Shown here: positions 24,770-31,357 of the stretch, in pieces
Position numbering within the stretch: position 1 is the stretch's first letter
Layout of the letters: each line of letters starts with the position of its first letter
Virus record (IMG/VR): IMGVR_UViG_3300021197_000620
Span: 1 to 36,383 of that record
DNA: 36,383 nucleotides
Source: a virus
Reading direction: 5' to 3' (one strand)
Position numbers and translations under genes: made by a program
The notes under the pieces: model-generated
Told to the model about the DNA's origin: nothing
Seen by the model: the letters and a program-made list of their open reading frames with translations, nothing else
Database searches by the model: none

Positions 24770-25040
24770 GCTCTACATCCCTCCACTTTGTTTTATCTCT
24801 CTCGCAAACTAAAAATAAACTTTCAGTAAATTGAGCTTCCATAATTTCATCTTCCTCGTTTATTTTAAAATTAGAAGGAAAATACACCCCACCACGCTGT
24901 ATTTTTTTATATTCACAGCTACCTGGGTCAGTACATTCATCTACAAGCCAGTACAAATCACCTTTAACTGTATTATCGTAGACAAAAATACCAACAGGCT
25001 CTTTATCCTCTTTTATTCTTACTATTACTGCTTCTATCAT
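24762..25040 (-). CDS. Unknown acidic protein
   Basis: A 92-residue acidic, beta-rich protein with aromatic-containing strands (VGIFVYDN, GDLYWLVDECTDPGSCEY) and two close cysteines. It has GGAG eight bases before the ATG and overlaps its neighbours by four and eight bases. I do not recognise it. Position in the leftward operon suggests an early accessory role. Confidence 0.6.
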   Translation of the reverse strand: MIEAVIVRIKEDKEPVGIFVYDNTVKGDLYWLVDECTDPGSCEYKKIQRGGVYFPSNFKINEEDEIMEAQFTESLFLVCERDKTKWRDVERD

Positions 25041-25498
25041 TTCTTAACTCCTATTAGTTTAGTTTTTAGTTTATTGGGAAGTTCGGCAAAAGTTTCCTGT
25101 GATTCTTCGGCCATATATAGCTCAACAAACAAGTCTTCTTTTTTCTTTGTTACATATTCAGGTAGCTTGTGCATTTCTCTACCACCCATTTGGCTATATA
25201 TTTTCAAAGCCCTTTTATCATCAACTTCTCTGTGCTTAAAAAAATCATTAAATATTGACCTTATAGAAACTTCAGTGTTCTTCAATGACTTAGTTATATG
25301 GCAGACTTGCGGTTTCCACTCGCCATCTTTACTCTCGCAATGTAATACGAAAGCGGCCATACAATCATCTAATGAAAATTTCTGAAGACTAAGCCAAAAC
25401 ATACCTTTTTGTACATCATTCAAAGGTTGTTGCCTTGGGTATTGTTTTTCTATAACATCAATAAAAGCGCCAAATTCTTTATTATCCATATCATTCAT
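25037..25498 (-). CDS. Replicative helicase loader-like candidate
   Basis: The 153-residue protein is the first gene of the leftward operon. Its first half has the pattern seen in phage helicase-loader/inhibitor domains (G39P-like): MFWLSLQKFSLDDCMAAFVL, then HCESKDGEWKPQVCHITKSL. The rest is charged and helical. Such a protein would bring the host replicative helicase to an origin, a fit for a phage with DnaA boxes but no helicase of its own. No ribosome site precedes the ATG at 25498, so a start at 25489 is possible. Family call is tentative. Confidence 0.4.
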   Translation of the reverse strand: MNDMDNKEFGAFIDVIEKQYPRQQPLNDVQKGMFWLSLQKFSLDDCMAAFVLHCESKDGEWKPQVCHITKSLKNTEVSIRSIFNDFFKHREVDDKRALKIYSQMGGREMHKLPEYVTKKKEDLFVELYMAEESQETFAELPNKLKTKLIGVKK

Positions 25499-25608
25499 AG
25501 TTAGTTAATTAACACAATCTTAACAGAAAATAAACTCAAATAAAAGGTTGTATTAAAATAAATATAGTTTACAATATCTACAATTAACTAAATATTTGAG
25601 GAAATATT
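25499..25608. promoter_or_regulatory. Divergent regulatory region between the two early operons
   Basis: This A+T-rich 110-base gap feeds the leftward operon and the rightward recombination operon. Rightward, TTGTAT (25548-25553) and TACAAT (25570-25575) are 16 bases apart, a plausible sigma70-type promoter 33 bases before the ATG. Leftward, only weak matches (TTGAGT then TTAAT-rich DNA) are seen. TTAATTAA at 25504-25511 is a short palindrome next to the leftward start. Confidence 0.55.
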
Positions 25609-26133
25609 ATGAATAAACTTAAAATAGCAATGAACGAGTTTCAAAAACTTGCTGTTCATGCAACAAAGGGTGGAACTAATCCACATTTTAAATCAACTTA
25701 TTCTTCATTGGAAGATGTAATAGCTGCGTTAGAACCCGCTGCTCAACTAGGTCTAGTATACACACAAAGTATCGGATTTAGTGAAAGCCACACCTGGGTT
25801 AAAACAACTATTAGTCATATTGAAGATGAAGCAACTATAGAGTCTACTGTTCCAGTAATTGTTAGAGATGCAACTTCGGCCCAAGCACTTGGCGCAGGAA
25901 TTACATACGCAAAAAGATATGGATTACAGTCTTTATTTGCATTGCCTTCTTATGATGATGATGGAAATGCCGCAGAAAAAGCTCCTGAAGTTAAAGTTAC
26001 TGGGAATGTTAAAAAAATAGCAGACTCAAAAGATAAAACTGTAGCTGTTGAAGAACAATTAAAATCTGGAGGTATAAAAGATGGACAAACCAATGAAATT
26101 GCACTCGGAAAAGCATTACAACCTAAGAAGTAG
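25609..26133 (+). CDS. erf: ERF-family single-strand annealing protein
   Basis: The 174-residue protein has the ERF core: MNEFQKLAVHATKGGTNPHF, KSTYSSLEDVIAALEPAA, and later SAQALGAGITYAKRYGLQSL followed by the DDDGN acidic site. ERF proteins form rings that anneal complementary DNA strands and promote phage recombination and genome circularisation. The C-terminal 40 residues are polar and likely flexible. TGAGGAAA precedes the ATG. It overlaps the exonuclease gene by 53 bases, giving a classic annealase-exonuclease pair. Confidence 0.9.
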   Translation: MNKLKIAMNEFQKLAVHATKGGTNPHFKSTYSSLEDVIAALEPAAQLGLVYTQSIGFSESHTWVKTTISHIEDEATIESTVPVIVRDATSAQALGAGITYAKRYGLQSLFALPSYDDDGNAAEKAPEVKVTGNVKKIADSKDKTVAVEEQLKSGGIKDGQTNEIALGKALQPKK

Positions 26134-26767
26134 TGCCTTTAAAGACTATGCTTTTGGTTTGAAATATAAATCTGCTGGGCAGTTCTATATGTCGCCAACT
26201 GAAAGACAAAGAAGATTAGAGCATGACCTTAATGGCACGAATCCAGAAATGCCAGAACGGGCCTTACCCTATATCGAGTACGGAAATGAGCATGAAATGA
26301 GCGGTATAGCTAAATACATCTTAGTTAGCAAAAAGATGTGTAAAGACTATGGTGATAATCAGCAGAATTATGTAATTCAAGACTGGTTGAATCTAAAAGA
26401 AGATGTTGTGGTAGACATATCTACAACTCCCGATGGCTTATCAATGGATGATAGCCGAATTATTGAGGTAAAATGCTCTAAAATGGGCCAAGGGTTATAT
26501 CCTGAGTTCCCAAAACAGTATTTACCTCAAATTGCAGGTCAAATGATGATATTAAACATGCTTGGGATACCTGTAAAAAGTGTAGACCTAGTTAATTGGA
26601 ATCCTACCGAGTCTAAAATATGGAGATTTGAAAGGGATGGAGATTATGAGCAATATCTGATTGACAACCTTGAACATTATTCATTGGCCCTTCTCGGGAA
26701 ACACGAGCTTGGTAAACCAGTGAAGTATGAAAAAGAGATAAAAACTAACTTAATATACGGAGAATAA
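26081..26767 (+). CDS. YqaJ/lambda-exonuclease-type 5'-3' exonuclease
   Basis: The 228-residue protein shows the PD-(D/E)XK exonuclease set: YGNEHE (Glu70, Glu72), TTPDGL (Asp118), IIEVKCS (Glu129, Lys131) and YLPQIAGQM (Gln150, Gln154). It would resect double-stranded ends to make strands for the ERF annealase. The ATG at 26081 follows TGGAGG by about nine bases; a second ATG at 26093 is possible. Overlap with erf indicates coupled synthesis. Confidence 0.9.
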   Translation: MDKPMKLHSEKHYNLRSSAFKDYAFGLKYKSAGQFYMSPTERQRRLEHDLNGTNPEMPERALPYIEYGNEHEMSGIAKYILVSKKMCKDYGDNQQNYVIQDWLNLKEDVVVDISTTPDGLSMDDSRIIEVKCSKMGQGLYPEFPKQYLPQIAGQMMILNMLGIPVKSVDLVNWNPTESKIWRFERDGDYEQYLIDNLEHYSLALLGKHELGKPVKYEKEIKTNLIYGE

Positions 26768-26768
26768 T

Positions 26769-27101
26769 ATGAAGACTGAATATTTTACACTATGGATAAG
26801 CAATGAAGTTAAAGAAGAACCTGAAACAGCAGCATTCTTTGACATGATTGACAGAAAGAAGGAAGAAAGCGGTAAAAATGTACCTTTATTTAGCAATAAA
26901 GAGGTAGAAGACAGTAATAAGCAAAACAAAAGCCCAAAAACTTACGACAATATTGCTATTTTTGTTAATAAATCTCAAAAAGGAACAATGTACGGCAATC
27001 TTGCTTTGAAATTCGAGAAACCCGCAGGAAAAGATGAGAGTATTTTCTCTAAAGAACCTGTAAGAGAAATAGAAGAAGATGATGGTGGCGTACCATTCTA
27101 G
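26769..27101 (+). CDS. Small protein with SSB-like acidic tip
   Basis: The 110-residue protein ends EEDDGGVPF, closely like the bacterial SSB C-terminal peptide (DDDIPF) that binds many repair and replication partners. The body has beta-type segments (YFTLWIS; YDNIAIFVNKS; MYGNLALKFE) with a charged middle. It follows erf and the exonuclease by one base. A single-strand-binding role, or a decoy for host SSB partners, is inferred. OB-fold identity is not proven from sequence. Confidence 0.6.
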   Translation: MKTEYFTLWISNEVKEEPETAAFFDMIDRKKEESGKNVPLFSNKEVEDSNKQNKSPKTYDNIAIFVNKSQKGTMYGNLALKFEKPAGKDESIFSKEPVREIEEDDGGVPF

Positions 27102-27109
27102 GAGGACTT

Positions 27110-27316
27110 ATGTCAAAAGGAAGCAAACAAAGGCCTAGTCAAGTTTCCGATGAGATACTCGGAAACAACTGGGATACTATCTTCGCAGGAGTTAGTGTTG
27201 AAAATGCATGGCAAAAATATATAGCAGAACTTGCGGTTAAAGAGCCTAACCGAGTTTTTTCTAAAGAAGAACACGATAGTTTTGTAAAAGCATATAAGGA
27301 GGATAATTGTGAGTAA
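27110..27316 (+). CDS. Small conserved-type phage protein
   Basis: A 68-residue protein starting SKGSKQRPSQVSDEILGNNW, a phrase seen in small phage proteins near recombination genes (recalled). AGGAGG at 27101-27106 precedes the ATG. A Trp-containing acidic helix (SVENAWQKYIAELA) and acidic C-terminus follow. It overlaps the next gene by eight bases. Function unknown. Confidence 0.65.
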   Translation: MSKGSKQRPSQVSDEILGNNWDTIFAGVSVENAWQKYIAELAVKEPNRVFSKEEHDSFVKAYKEDNCE

Positions 27317-27593
27317 ATATGACCCTGAATATTACATTAAAAATAGGGAAGCTATGGCAGCAGCAAACAAAGCTTGGTACTTAAAAAACAAAGCTAAAGT
27401 TTTGGGAGCGGCCAAAGAAAAAAGAAAGTCTAGAACAGAAGATGATATTGTTTTAGACAAGGAAAAGAGAAAAGAATATTACGAAGCAAACAAAGATAAA
27501 TTCTTAGAGAATAGCAGGAAGTCTTATAGAAATATGAGAGAGAAACTAGCTAGACTCAATGAATTAGAATCTAAGGAAGCTAATAACGAGTAA
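27309..27593 (+). CDS. Lys/Glu-rich helical protein
   Basis: The start is a GTG at 27309 with AAGGAGG eight bases upstream. The 94-residue product is highly charged with repeated YYxxNK phrases (PEYYIKNREAMAAANKAW; KEYYEANKDKF), similar to the N-terminal repeats that precede HNH domains in some phage endonucleases; the nuclease domain itself is absent. It may be a stand-alone DNA-binding helix bundle or a shortened relative. It is the last gene before a terminator. Confidence 0.55.
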   Translation: MSKYDPEYYIKNREAMAAANKAWYLKNKAKVLGAAKEKRKSRTEDDIVLDKEKRKEYYEANKDKFLENSRKSYRNMREKLARLNELESKEANNE

Positions 27594-27606
27594 TAGTTTT
27601 TTTATT

Positions 27607-27650
27607 GGGGAGGATATTTTTCCTTCCCTTCCCCTCCCCTTCATTTTTTT
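27607..27650 (+). terminator. Terminator of the recombination operon
   Basis: GGGGAGG at 27607-27613 pairs with CCTCCCC at 27633-27639 over a pyrimidine-rich loop, and a T-rich run (27640-27650, seven T at the end) follows. It stands 14 bases after the last stop codon of the erf operon. The loop is long (19 bases), so efficiency is uncertain. Confidence 0.6.
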
Positions 27651-27702
27651 AAGATTGTTTTTTTATTTTTTTTCAAATTTTTTCAAATTTTTTACATTAG
27701 TA

Positions 27703-27721
27703 TATTAGTACATTCTAATAT
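27703..27721 (+). repeat. Dyad repeat copy 1 (TATTAG-N6-CTAATAT)
   Basis: TATTAG at 27703-27708, spacer TACATT, and CTAATAT at 27715-27721. It stands about 30 bases before the parS-like site and 66 bases before a promoter -35 box. A second CTAATAT half follows directly at 27723-27729. Confidence 0.8.
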
Positions 27722-27749
27722 TCTAATATAAGCATTTTATTATATTCTA

Positions 27750-27765
27750 GGTTTCACGTGGAACA
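27750..27765 (+). other. parS-like ParB-binding site
   Basis: GGTTTCACGTGGAACA matches the bacterial chromosomal parS consensus TGTTTCACGTGAAACA at 14 of 16 positions and the frequent variant TGTTTCACGTGGAACA at 15 of 16. The central TTTCACGTG is intact. It lies in noncoding DNA between the terminator and the next promoter. No ParA or ParB gene is visible in the window, so host ParB would be the expected ligand. Chance occurrence is possible but unlikely for such a match in 36 kb. Confidence 0.6.
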
Positions 27766-27786
27766 TCATCTATATGAAAATAAAAC

Positions 27787-27814
27787 TTGCAATATGTATC
27801 CAGGGGTATATAAT
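27787..27814 (+). promoter_or_regulatory. Sigma70-type promoter for the 27848 gene
   Basis: TTGCAA at 27787-27792 and a perfect TATAAT at 27809-27814 are 16 bases apart. The predicted start of RNA is near 27821, leaving a leader of about 27 bases with the ribosome site AGAGG at 27833-27837. Confidence 0.65.
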
Positions 27815-27847
27815 TATTATATGAAACTTAATAGAGGAAATAATAAT

Positions 27848-28126
27848 ATGACTAAGAAGATACTTGATGAAATAACTAAACTTAAAAGAGAAAATTCTAC
27901 TAATGAACGCAGACTAAAAGAACTTGAACATGAGAAAAATTTAACCGAGGGTGAATTTGAGTTTGAGGTAAGAATACGGAATGTTATTTATGAAACTCGT
28001 ACAGTTCATGCTAATTCAGAAGAAGAAGCGGAAGAAAAAGTGCAAGAGGATTTAGACAATTTTAATCCGCATGTAGAAGAAGATGATTGTGATGGAGCAG
28101 AAATAGAAGAAGTCAACGAGATATAA
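27848..28126 (+). CDS. Acidic small protein with DpnD/PcfM-style motif
   Basis: The ATG at 27848 has AGAGG ten bases upstream and lies downstream of the promoter; a longer frame from a GTG at 27758 would start inside the parS-like site and before the promoter. The 92-residue product has an N-terminal coiled coil (LDEITKLKRENSTNERRLKE), a strand FEFEVRIRNVIYETR, then HANSEEEAEEKVQEDL and a very acidic tail. The strand plus SEEEA helix is shared with the 31531 and 22464 products. Function unknown. Confidence 0.65.
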   Translation: MTKKILDEITKLKRENSTNERRLKELEHEKNLTEGEFEFEVRIRNVIYETRTVHANSEEEAEEKVQEDLDNFNPHVEEDDCDGAEIEEVNEI

Positions 28127-28138
28127 AATTAATCAACA

Positions 28139-28154
28139 GGGGCCGCAAGGCCCC
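28139..28154 (+). promoter_or_regulatory. GNRA-capped intercistronic hairpin, copy A
   Basis: GGGGCCGCAAGGCCCC: a perfect six-base-pair G+C stem with a GCAA tetraloop, immediately followed by the ribosome site AGAGGA of the 28166 gene. No T-tract follows, so it is not a usual terminator. An almost identical element occurs at 31080-31095 in the same position relative to a start codon. Confidence 0.7.
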
Positions 28155-28165
28155 AGAGGAAAAAA

Positions 28166-28444
28166 ATGAAGATAGATAAAAATATACCTATACCATCAAG
28201 AAGCAAATCAAAAGGCCTAAAAAGACAAACCATGTATGCCAGATATGGTTTTATATTTGACCTTGAAGATGGCGACAGCTTAACCTGTAATAGAAATATG
28301 AAAACTAATTATGAAAATTTTTGCAAGAAAGAAAGTATTGGTTTTACAACTAGATGGGTTGATAAAAGAGATTGGAAAGTTGCCGGGTATCTTGATGATG
28401 GAAATTATAGAATTTGGTTTTTTCCGAGTCAAAAAAATGAGTAG
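28166..28444 (+). CDS. Second DUF7303-like small protein
   Basis: A 92-residue basic protein with IDKNIPIPSR near the start, a DLEDGDSLTC block, GFTTRW in the middle and DGNYRIWFF close to the end. The same order (NIPI … G-S … R … YRIW) is found in the leftward 22973-23197 product, so the window holds two distant members of one family. It starts behind the GNRA hairpin. Function unknown. Confidence 0.65.
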   Translation: MKIDKNIPIPSRSKSKGLKRQTMYARYGFIFDLEDGDSLTCNRNMKTNYENFCKKESIGFTTRWVDKRDWKVAGYLDDGNYRIWFFPSQKNE

Positions 28445-28601
28445 ATTATTTAACAATGAATATTTTAATGAGATTGATAAGCTTCAAGAAATAACAACCG
28501 AGGAAGCAATAAAGAATTTCAAATCTAAAAGCGGTCTAACTAGATATGAAATATTGGATATCAAAGACCAAAAACAAATCAAACTAAGTGAGGAAAGATA
28601 A
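28437..28601 (+). CDS. Short unknown protein
   Basis: An ATG at 28437 overlapping the preceding gene by eight bases opens a 54-codon frame. The product, MSRLFNNEYFNEIDKLQEIT…, is helical and charged. There is no clear ribosome site, so translation would depend on coupling with the upstream gene. A longer in-frame start at 28311 would lie deep inside that gene and is not favoured. Confidence 0.4.
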   Translation: MSRLFNNEYFNEIDKLQEITTEEAIKNFKSKSGLTRYEILDIKDQKQIKLSEER

Positions 28602-28602
28602 A

Positions 28603-29064
28603 ATGGAAATAGATGAATGGATAGGAATAACAACGCCTAAAGGTGAAAAGATAGATGTAAACATTAATACTGAAGATGACGCAGATGATGATGAGATTAG
28701 AATAGTTTTTTATGATATCAAAACTTTTCCTGACGGCATGGAACAGACAGGAGACCAGTTTGATATGATAACAATTAAGAAACAAGACACAAACAAACCT
28801 AGAAAATTCACCATTGAGTTCACAACTAAAACCAATGCAGATGTTGTTGAACTAGACTTTAAAAAAATAAAGAAATTTATTAAAGAAACTGTAGGCAACA
28901 TAACTGAAGAAACAACAATGTTTTCAGAGGAAAAAAAACAAAATAAGTTTATTAATAATGAAGGTAAGTTTGACATGTCAAAATGTATTAATACTAATGC
29001 AATAGACAAGTTAAACAATAAAGACCTTGAAAAAGCATTAAAAATATTAAATAAAATTAAATAA
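28603..29064 (+). CDS. Acidic protein of unknown function
   Basis: The ATG at 28603 follows TGAGGAAAG and is preferred to the GTG at 28588. The 153-residue product begins with an acidic beta-rich half (KGEKIDVNINTEDDADDDE; IRIVFYDIKTFPDG) and continues with a Lys-rich helical half ending LEKALKILNKIK. No cysteine cluster or nuclease motif is visible. It belongs to the small-gene cluster after the parS-like site. Confidence 0.6.
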   Translation: MEIDEWIGITTPKGEKIDVNINTEDDADDDEIRIVFYDIKTFPDGMEQTGDQFDMITIKKQDTNKPRKFTIEFTTKTNADVVELDFKKIKKFIKETVGNITEETTMFSEEKKQNKFINNEGKFDMSKCINTNAIDKLNNKDLEKALKILNKIK

Positions 29065-29088
29065 ACAACCATACGAGGAGTAAAAAGA

Positions 29089-29841
29089 GTGAAAAACAAA
29101 AGTACAATAATATACAAAGGCCCATCTTTAATAGATGGGAAACCAATAATCGTTATATATCAACCGCAAGGCAAAAACCCAAAAATCGGGGAAATGGCCC
29201 AAACGTGGATATTAAGAGAAGATATCGACCCTATAACAGCAAATCGAATAGGTGAAGACTATTCTATATGCGGGAATTGTACGCATAAGGGAATCACAGA
29301 CCCGCAAAAGAAAAAAGGTATGGCTTCCAATAGGTCATGTTATGTAAATCCAATGCCTATACTAGCCGTTTATAAGTCTTATAAAAAAGGAAATTATATA
29401 GAAGGCTATGATATAGGGAATAACCTTTATTCCCTGGCTATGCTGGGTTCGGGTCAAAATATCCGCCTAGGCTCTTATGGTGACCCGGCAGCGGTACCCG
29501 CTAGAATATGGGAAGGGTTATTAAGATTATCAAAATCTCATACAGGATATACGCATCAAGCGGGAATAAAAACATCATCATATGATTATATTAAAAATAT
29601 TTTGATGACCTCATGCGATACACTAGCACAAGCAAAGGCCGCATGGAAAAAAGGCCTAAGAACATTCAGAACCATTACAAACCTATCACAGATAACAAGT
29701 AATGAAAAACAATGTATGGCCACATTAGAGGGAAGCAAAACCACATGTTCAAAATGTAATAAATGTAACGGGGATAGTGATTTTAAATCTATTGCTATCG
29801 TAGTACATGGCAATGGCGCTAAATATGCAGGGGGTTATTAA
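29089..29841 (+). CDS. DUF7227-like cysteine-containing protein
   Basis: A GTG at 29089 has GAGGAG eight bases upstream. The 250-residue product shows conserved blocks of a phage and plasmid family (DUF7227-like, recalled): SICGNCTHKG (Cys61, Cys64), SCYVNP (Cys84), RLGSYGDPAAVP (126-137), HTGYTH (151-156), LRTFRTI (190-196) and CSKCNKC (220-226). The many cysteines and histidines point to bound metal. The function of the family is not known. It is the last large gene before the repeat-rich noncoding region, so it is a candidate for binding that DNA, without direct proof. Confidence 0.75.
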   Translation: MKNKSTIIYKGPSLIDGKPIIVIYQPQGKNPKIGEMAQTWILREDIDPITANRIGEDYSICGNCTHKGITDPQKKKGMASNRSCYVNPMPILAVYKSYKKGNYIEGYDIGNNLYSLAMLGSGQNIRLGSYGDPAAVPARIWEGLLRLSKSHTGYTHQAGIKTSSYDYIKNILMTSCDTLAQAKAAWKKGLRTFRTITNLSQITSNEKQCMATLEGSKTTCSKCNKCNGDSDFKSIAIVVHGNGAKYAGGY

Positions 29842-29907
29842 TTGATTATTGAAGCCGCTCAGATACTAATAACATTACTAATTATTATGTTTTTTATAAC
29901 GGGATAA
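29842..29907 (+). CDS. Possible 21-residue membrane peptide
   Basis: A TTG at 29842, one base after the preceding stop and seven after a GGGGG tract, opens a 21-codon frame with a fully hydrophobic product (IIEAAQILITLLIIMFFITG). It resembles in style the better-supported 35-residue peptide at 31350. Given the length and A+T-rich DNA this may be chance. Confidence 0.25.
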   Translation: MIIEAAQILITLLIIMFFITG

Positions 29908-29920
29908 TTAGTTAAAATGA

Positions 29921-29947
29921 AGCCTTGATTTATCAGGGCTTTTTATT
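29921..29947 (+). terminator. Rho-independent terminator
   Basis: AGCCTTGA at 29921-29928 pairs with TCAGGGCT at 29933-29940 (one G-T wobble) over the loop TTTA, followed by TTTTATTA. It closes the small-gene operon that starts at 27848. Confidence 0.8.
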
Positions 29948-30729
29948 ATCAATCTATATTAGAATATCCTAATATACTTATACAGGTCTAATGAAACCAG
30001 AAGCGCCAGAAAAGCCCTAGTGAGTGTTTATACATAAGGTTATAAGACTGATATAACCATTATACAAGCCTTTTAAGATACTAGACTATGATAGAGGGGT
30101 ATTTTGAAAGAGGTTCATAACCACACACACACACGCCCTATAACGCCTAATAAGTATATAAGCAACTACTAATATGGCCTTATTTCTACATTAGAGAATG
30201 CTAATATTTGCGTTATGGCCTGTTTATTGGATTAATGGCTTATCTATAACAAAGAAAATAAAGACTTTAATATGATAGGGATTAGAGCCTTAGAGAGCAA
30301 AACCAGTATAAAAATAAAACTTGACTTTTATATAATAATATGTTAGCGTTTAAATATTAGCATATTAGAATATAAGCAAATACTAATATGCCTTCCATCA
30401 GTATATAAGGATATACTAATATTCCCTTTCCATCAGTATATTAGCAAGTACTAATATTCCCTTCCCATTCATAAGAATAGAAGCAGATACTAATATTCCA
30501 GGGAAACAATATAAGAAAACTCTAATATACTAATACTCTAATATTAGTATTTGGTAATATTCTAATATGCTAATGCGATTTTTCATTCGCGCAGGGGCGG
30601 ATTATCCGATAAAGTTTATCCCGACAGCCTTAGCCTAGTAGTTTATTAAATATTTAAACATACTTTATTATATGAAATTTAATAGTAATAGTCAATATAA
30701 ATAATTATATTTATTTTAATAAATATTTG
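29948..30729. other. Repeat-rich noncoding region
   Basis: No credible gene is seen in these roughly 780 bases. The DNA is very A+T rich, carries eight copies of the TATWAG-N6-CTAATAT dyad, a short CA run (30121-30134), and near 30590-30625 a G+C patch with GCGCAGGGGCGG and a weak hairpin. The region ends at the promoter of the 30802 gene. It may serve as a regulatory, partition or secondary replication site. Confidence 0.6.
29957..30528 (+). repeat. Array of eight TATWAG-N6-CTAATAT dyads (copies 2-9)
   Basis: Copies lie at 29957-29975, 30157-30175, 30189-30207, 30371-30389, 30404-30422, 30439-30457, 30478-30496 and 30510-30528. Each has a left half TATTAG, TATAAG or a one-base variant (CATTAG, TAGAAG), exactly six spacer bases, and a perfect CTAATAT. 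Copies 5-9 are spaced 33, 35, 39 and 32 bases apart. Extra CTAATAT halves occur at 30537-30580. The fixed spacer and variable spacer sequence are typical of binding sites for a dimeric protein. Confidence 0.85.
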
Positions 30730-30758
30730 TTGACATTCGTATAGGTATCACTCATACT
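30730..30758 (+). promoter_or_regulatory. Promoter A (TTGACATTC family)
   Basis: TTGACA at 30730-30735, a 17-base spacer and CATACT at 30753-30758. The stretch TTGACATTCGTATAGG is shared almost exactly with the promoters at 31460 and 31871, suggesting a common regulator as well as common polymerase contacts. Confidence 0.75.
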
Positions 30759-30766
30759 GTATACAT

Positions 30767-30804
30767 ACCTGGAATTAACCAGGTTTGAACGGAAGGAAAT
30801 TATG
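30767..30804 (+). promoter_or_regulatory. Repeated leader with hairpin, copy A
   Basis: ACCTGGAATTAACCAGGT forms a six-base-pair hairpin at 30767-30784, just after the expected transcription start, followed by TTTGAACGGAAGGAAATT and the ATG. The whole leader is repeated nearly base for base at 31497-31533 before another gene. Confidence 0.75.
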
Positions 30805-31062
30805 AAAATTATAAACTTTAAAGACCACAAAAAAGCAAGAGATGCCATTTGGGATTACGAAGGTGAAGGAGGGGCCCCACTAAAAACGGGCAACACTTTT
30901 TCTAGAGGGAGCAATATAAGCTTTCACAAGGTAGTAAAAATGGTAACAAACGAGGTAGATATAAATAAAGTCTTATCAGTTACTCACCTAACCATTTTAT
31001 GCGAAGATGAGTTTGGTAAATATGTTGAACATAATATATCAGCAATGCATAAAAAAGACTAA
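30802..31062 (+). CDS. Small unknown protein under promoter A
   Basis: An 86-residue protein, basic N-terminus (MKIINFKDHKKARDAIW), a Gly-rich turn, then beta-type segments and ending in HNISAMHKKD. GGAAGGAAA precedes the ATG. It has its own promoter and leader, showing separate control from the late genes. No family recognised; a regulator of the nearby repeat sites is possible but unsupported. Confidence 0.65.
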   Translation: MKIINFKDHKKARDAIWDYEGEGGAPLKTGNTFSRGSNISFHKVVKMVTNEVDINKVLSVTHLTILCEDEFGKYVEHNISAMHKKD

Positions 31063-31079
31063 CAATTAAATAATTAAAC

Positions 31080-31095
31080 GGGGCCGAAAGGCCCC
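31080..31095 (+). promoter_or_regulatory. GNRA-capped intercistronic hairpin, copy B
   Basis: GGGGCCGAAAGGCCCC: the same six-pair stem as at 28139-28154 with a GAAA instead of GCAA loop, thirteen bases before the ATG of the 31109 gene and followed by AGGAC. The loop change between two GNRA sequences keeps the RNA structure, which argues for function in RNA. Confidence 0.7.
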
Positions 31096-31108
31096 AGGAC
31101 AAACAAAA

Positions 31109-31357
31109 ATGAAAAAAATAAAATATAGAACACAAGAGCAATTTGATGAAATTGTTGACAGCTTAATTAATGGTAATTTTGACCAAGCTGTTGATTTTGT
31201 AATTGAATATGGATTTTACGCCCAAGAGTTAAGAGAGTTTATAGATAATTCTCTTGTTGAGAGTCCATATTTTGATAACGAAAATTTTTATCAGTTGATA
31301 GAAACAGCAACTATTTATAGGGTCTTGAAACAAAAAAAGGATGCATTAAATGATTGA
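31109..31357 (+). CDS. Small acidic protein
   Basis: An 82-residue acidic, helical protein with many aromatic residues (FDQAVDFVIEYGFYAQELRE, then SPYFDNENFYQLIETA). It follows the 30802 gene through the GNRA hairpin and overlaps the next tiny gene by eight bases. No known motif. Possibly a small regulator or inhibitor of a host protein. Confidence 0.6.
   Translation: MKKIKYRTQEQFDEIVDSLINGNFDQAVDFVIEYGFYAQELREFIDNSLVESPYFDNENFYQLIETATIYRVLKQKKDALND

Noticed and set aside
24831-25385. 184-codon plus-strand frame
   Set aside because: It runs antisense across two well-supported, coupled minus-strand genes and has Phe/Tyr-rich noise composition.
27758-27847. N-terminal extension of the 27848 gene from a GTG
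   Set aside because: It would start within the parS-like site and upstream of the TTGCAA/TATAAT promoter, without a ribosome site.
30321-30350. Promoter-like TTGACT near 30321
   Set aside because: The only good -10 match (TATAAT at 30331) is four bases away; at 16-18 bases there is no suitable box, and no gene follows.
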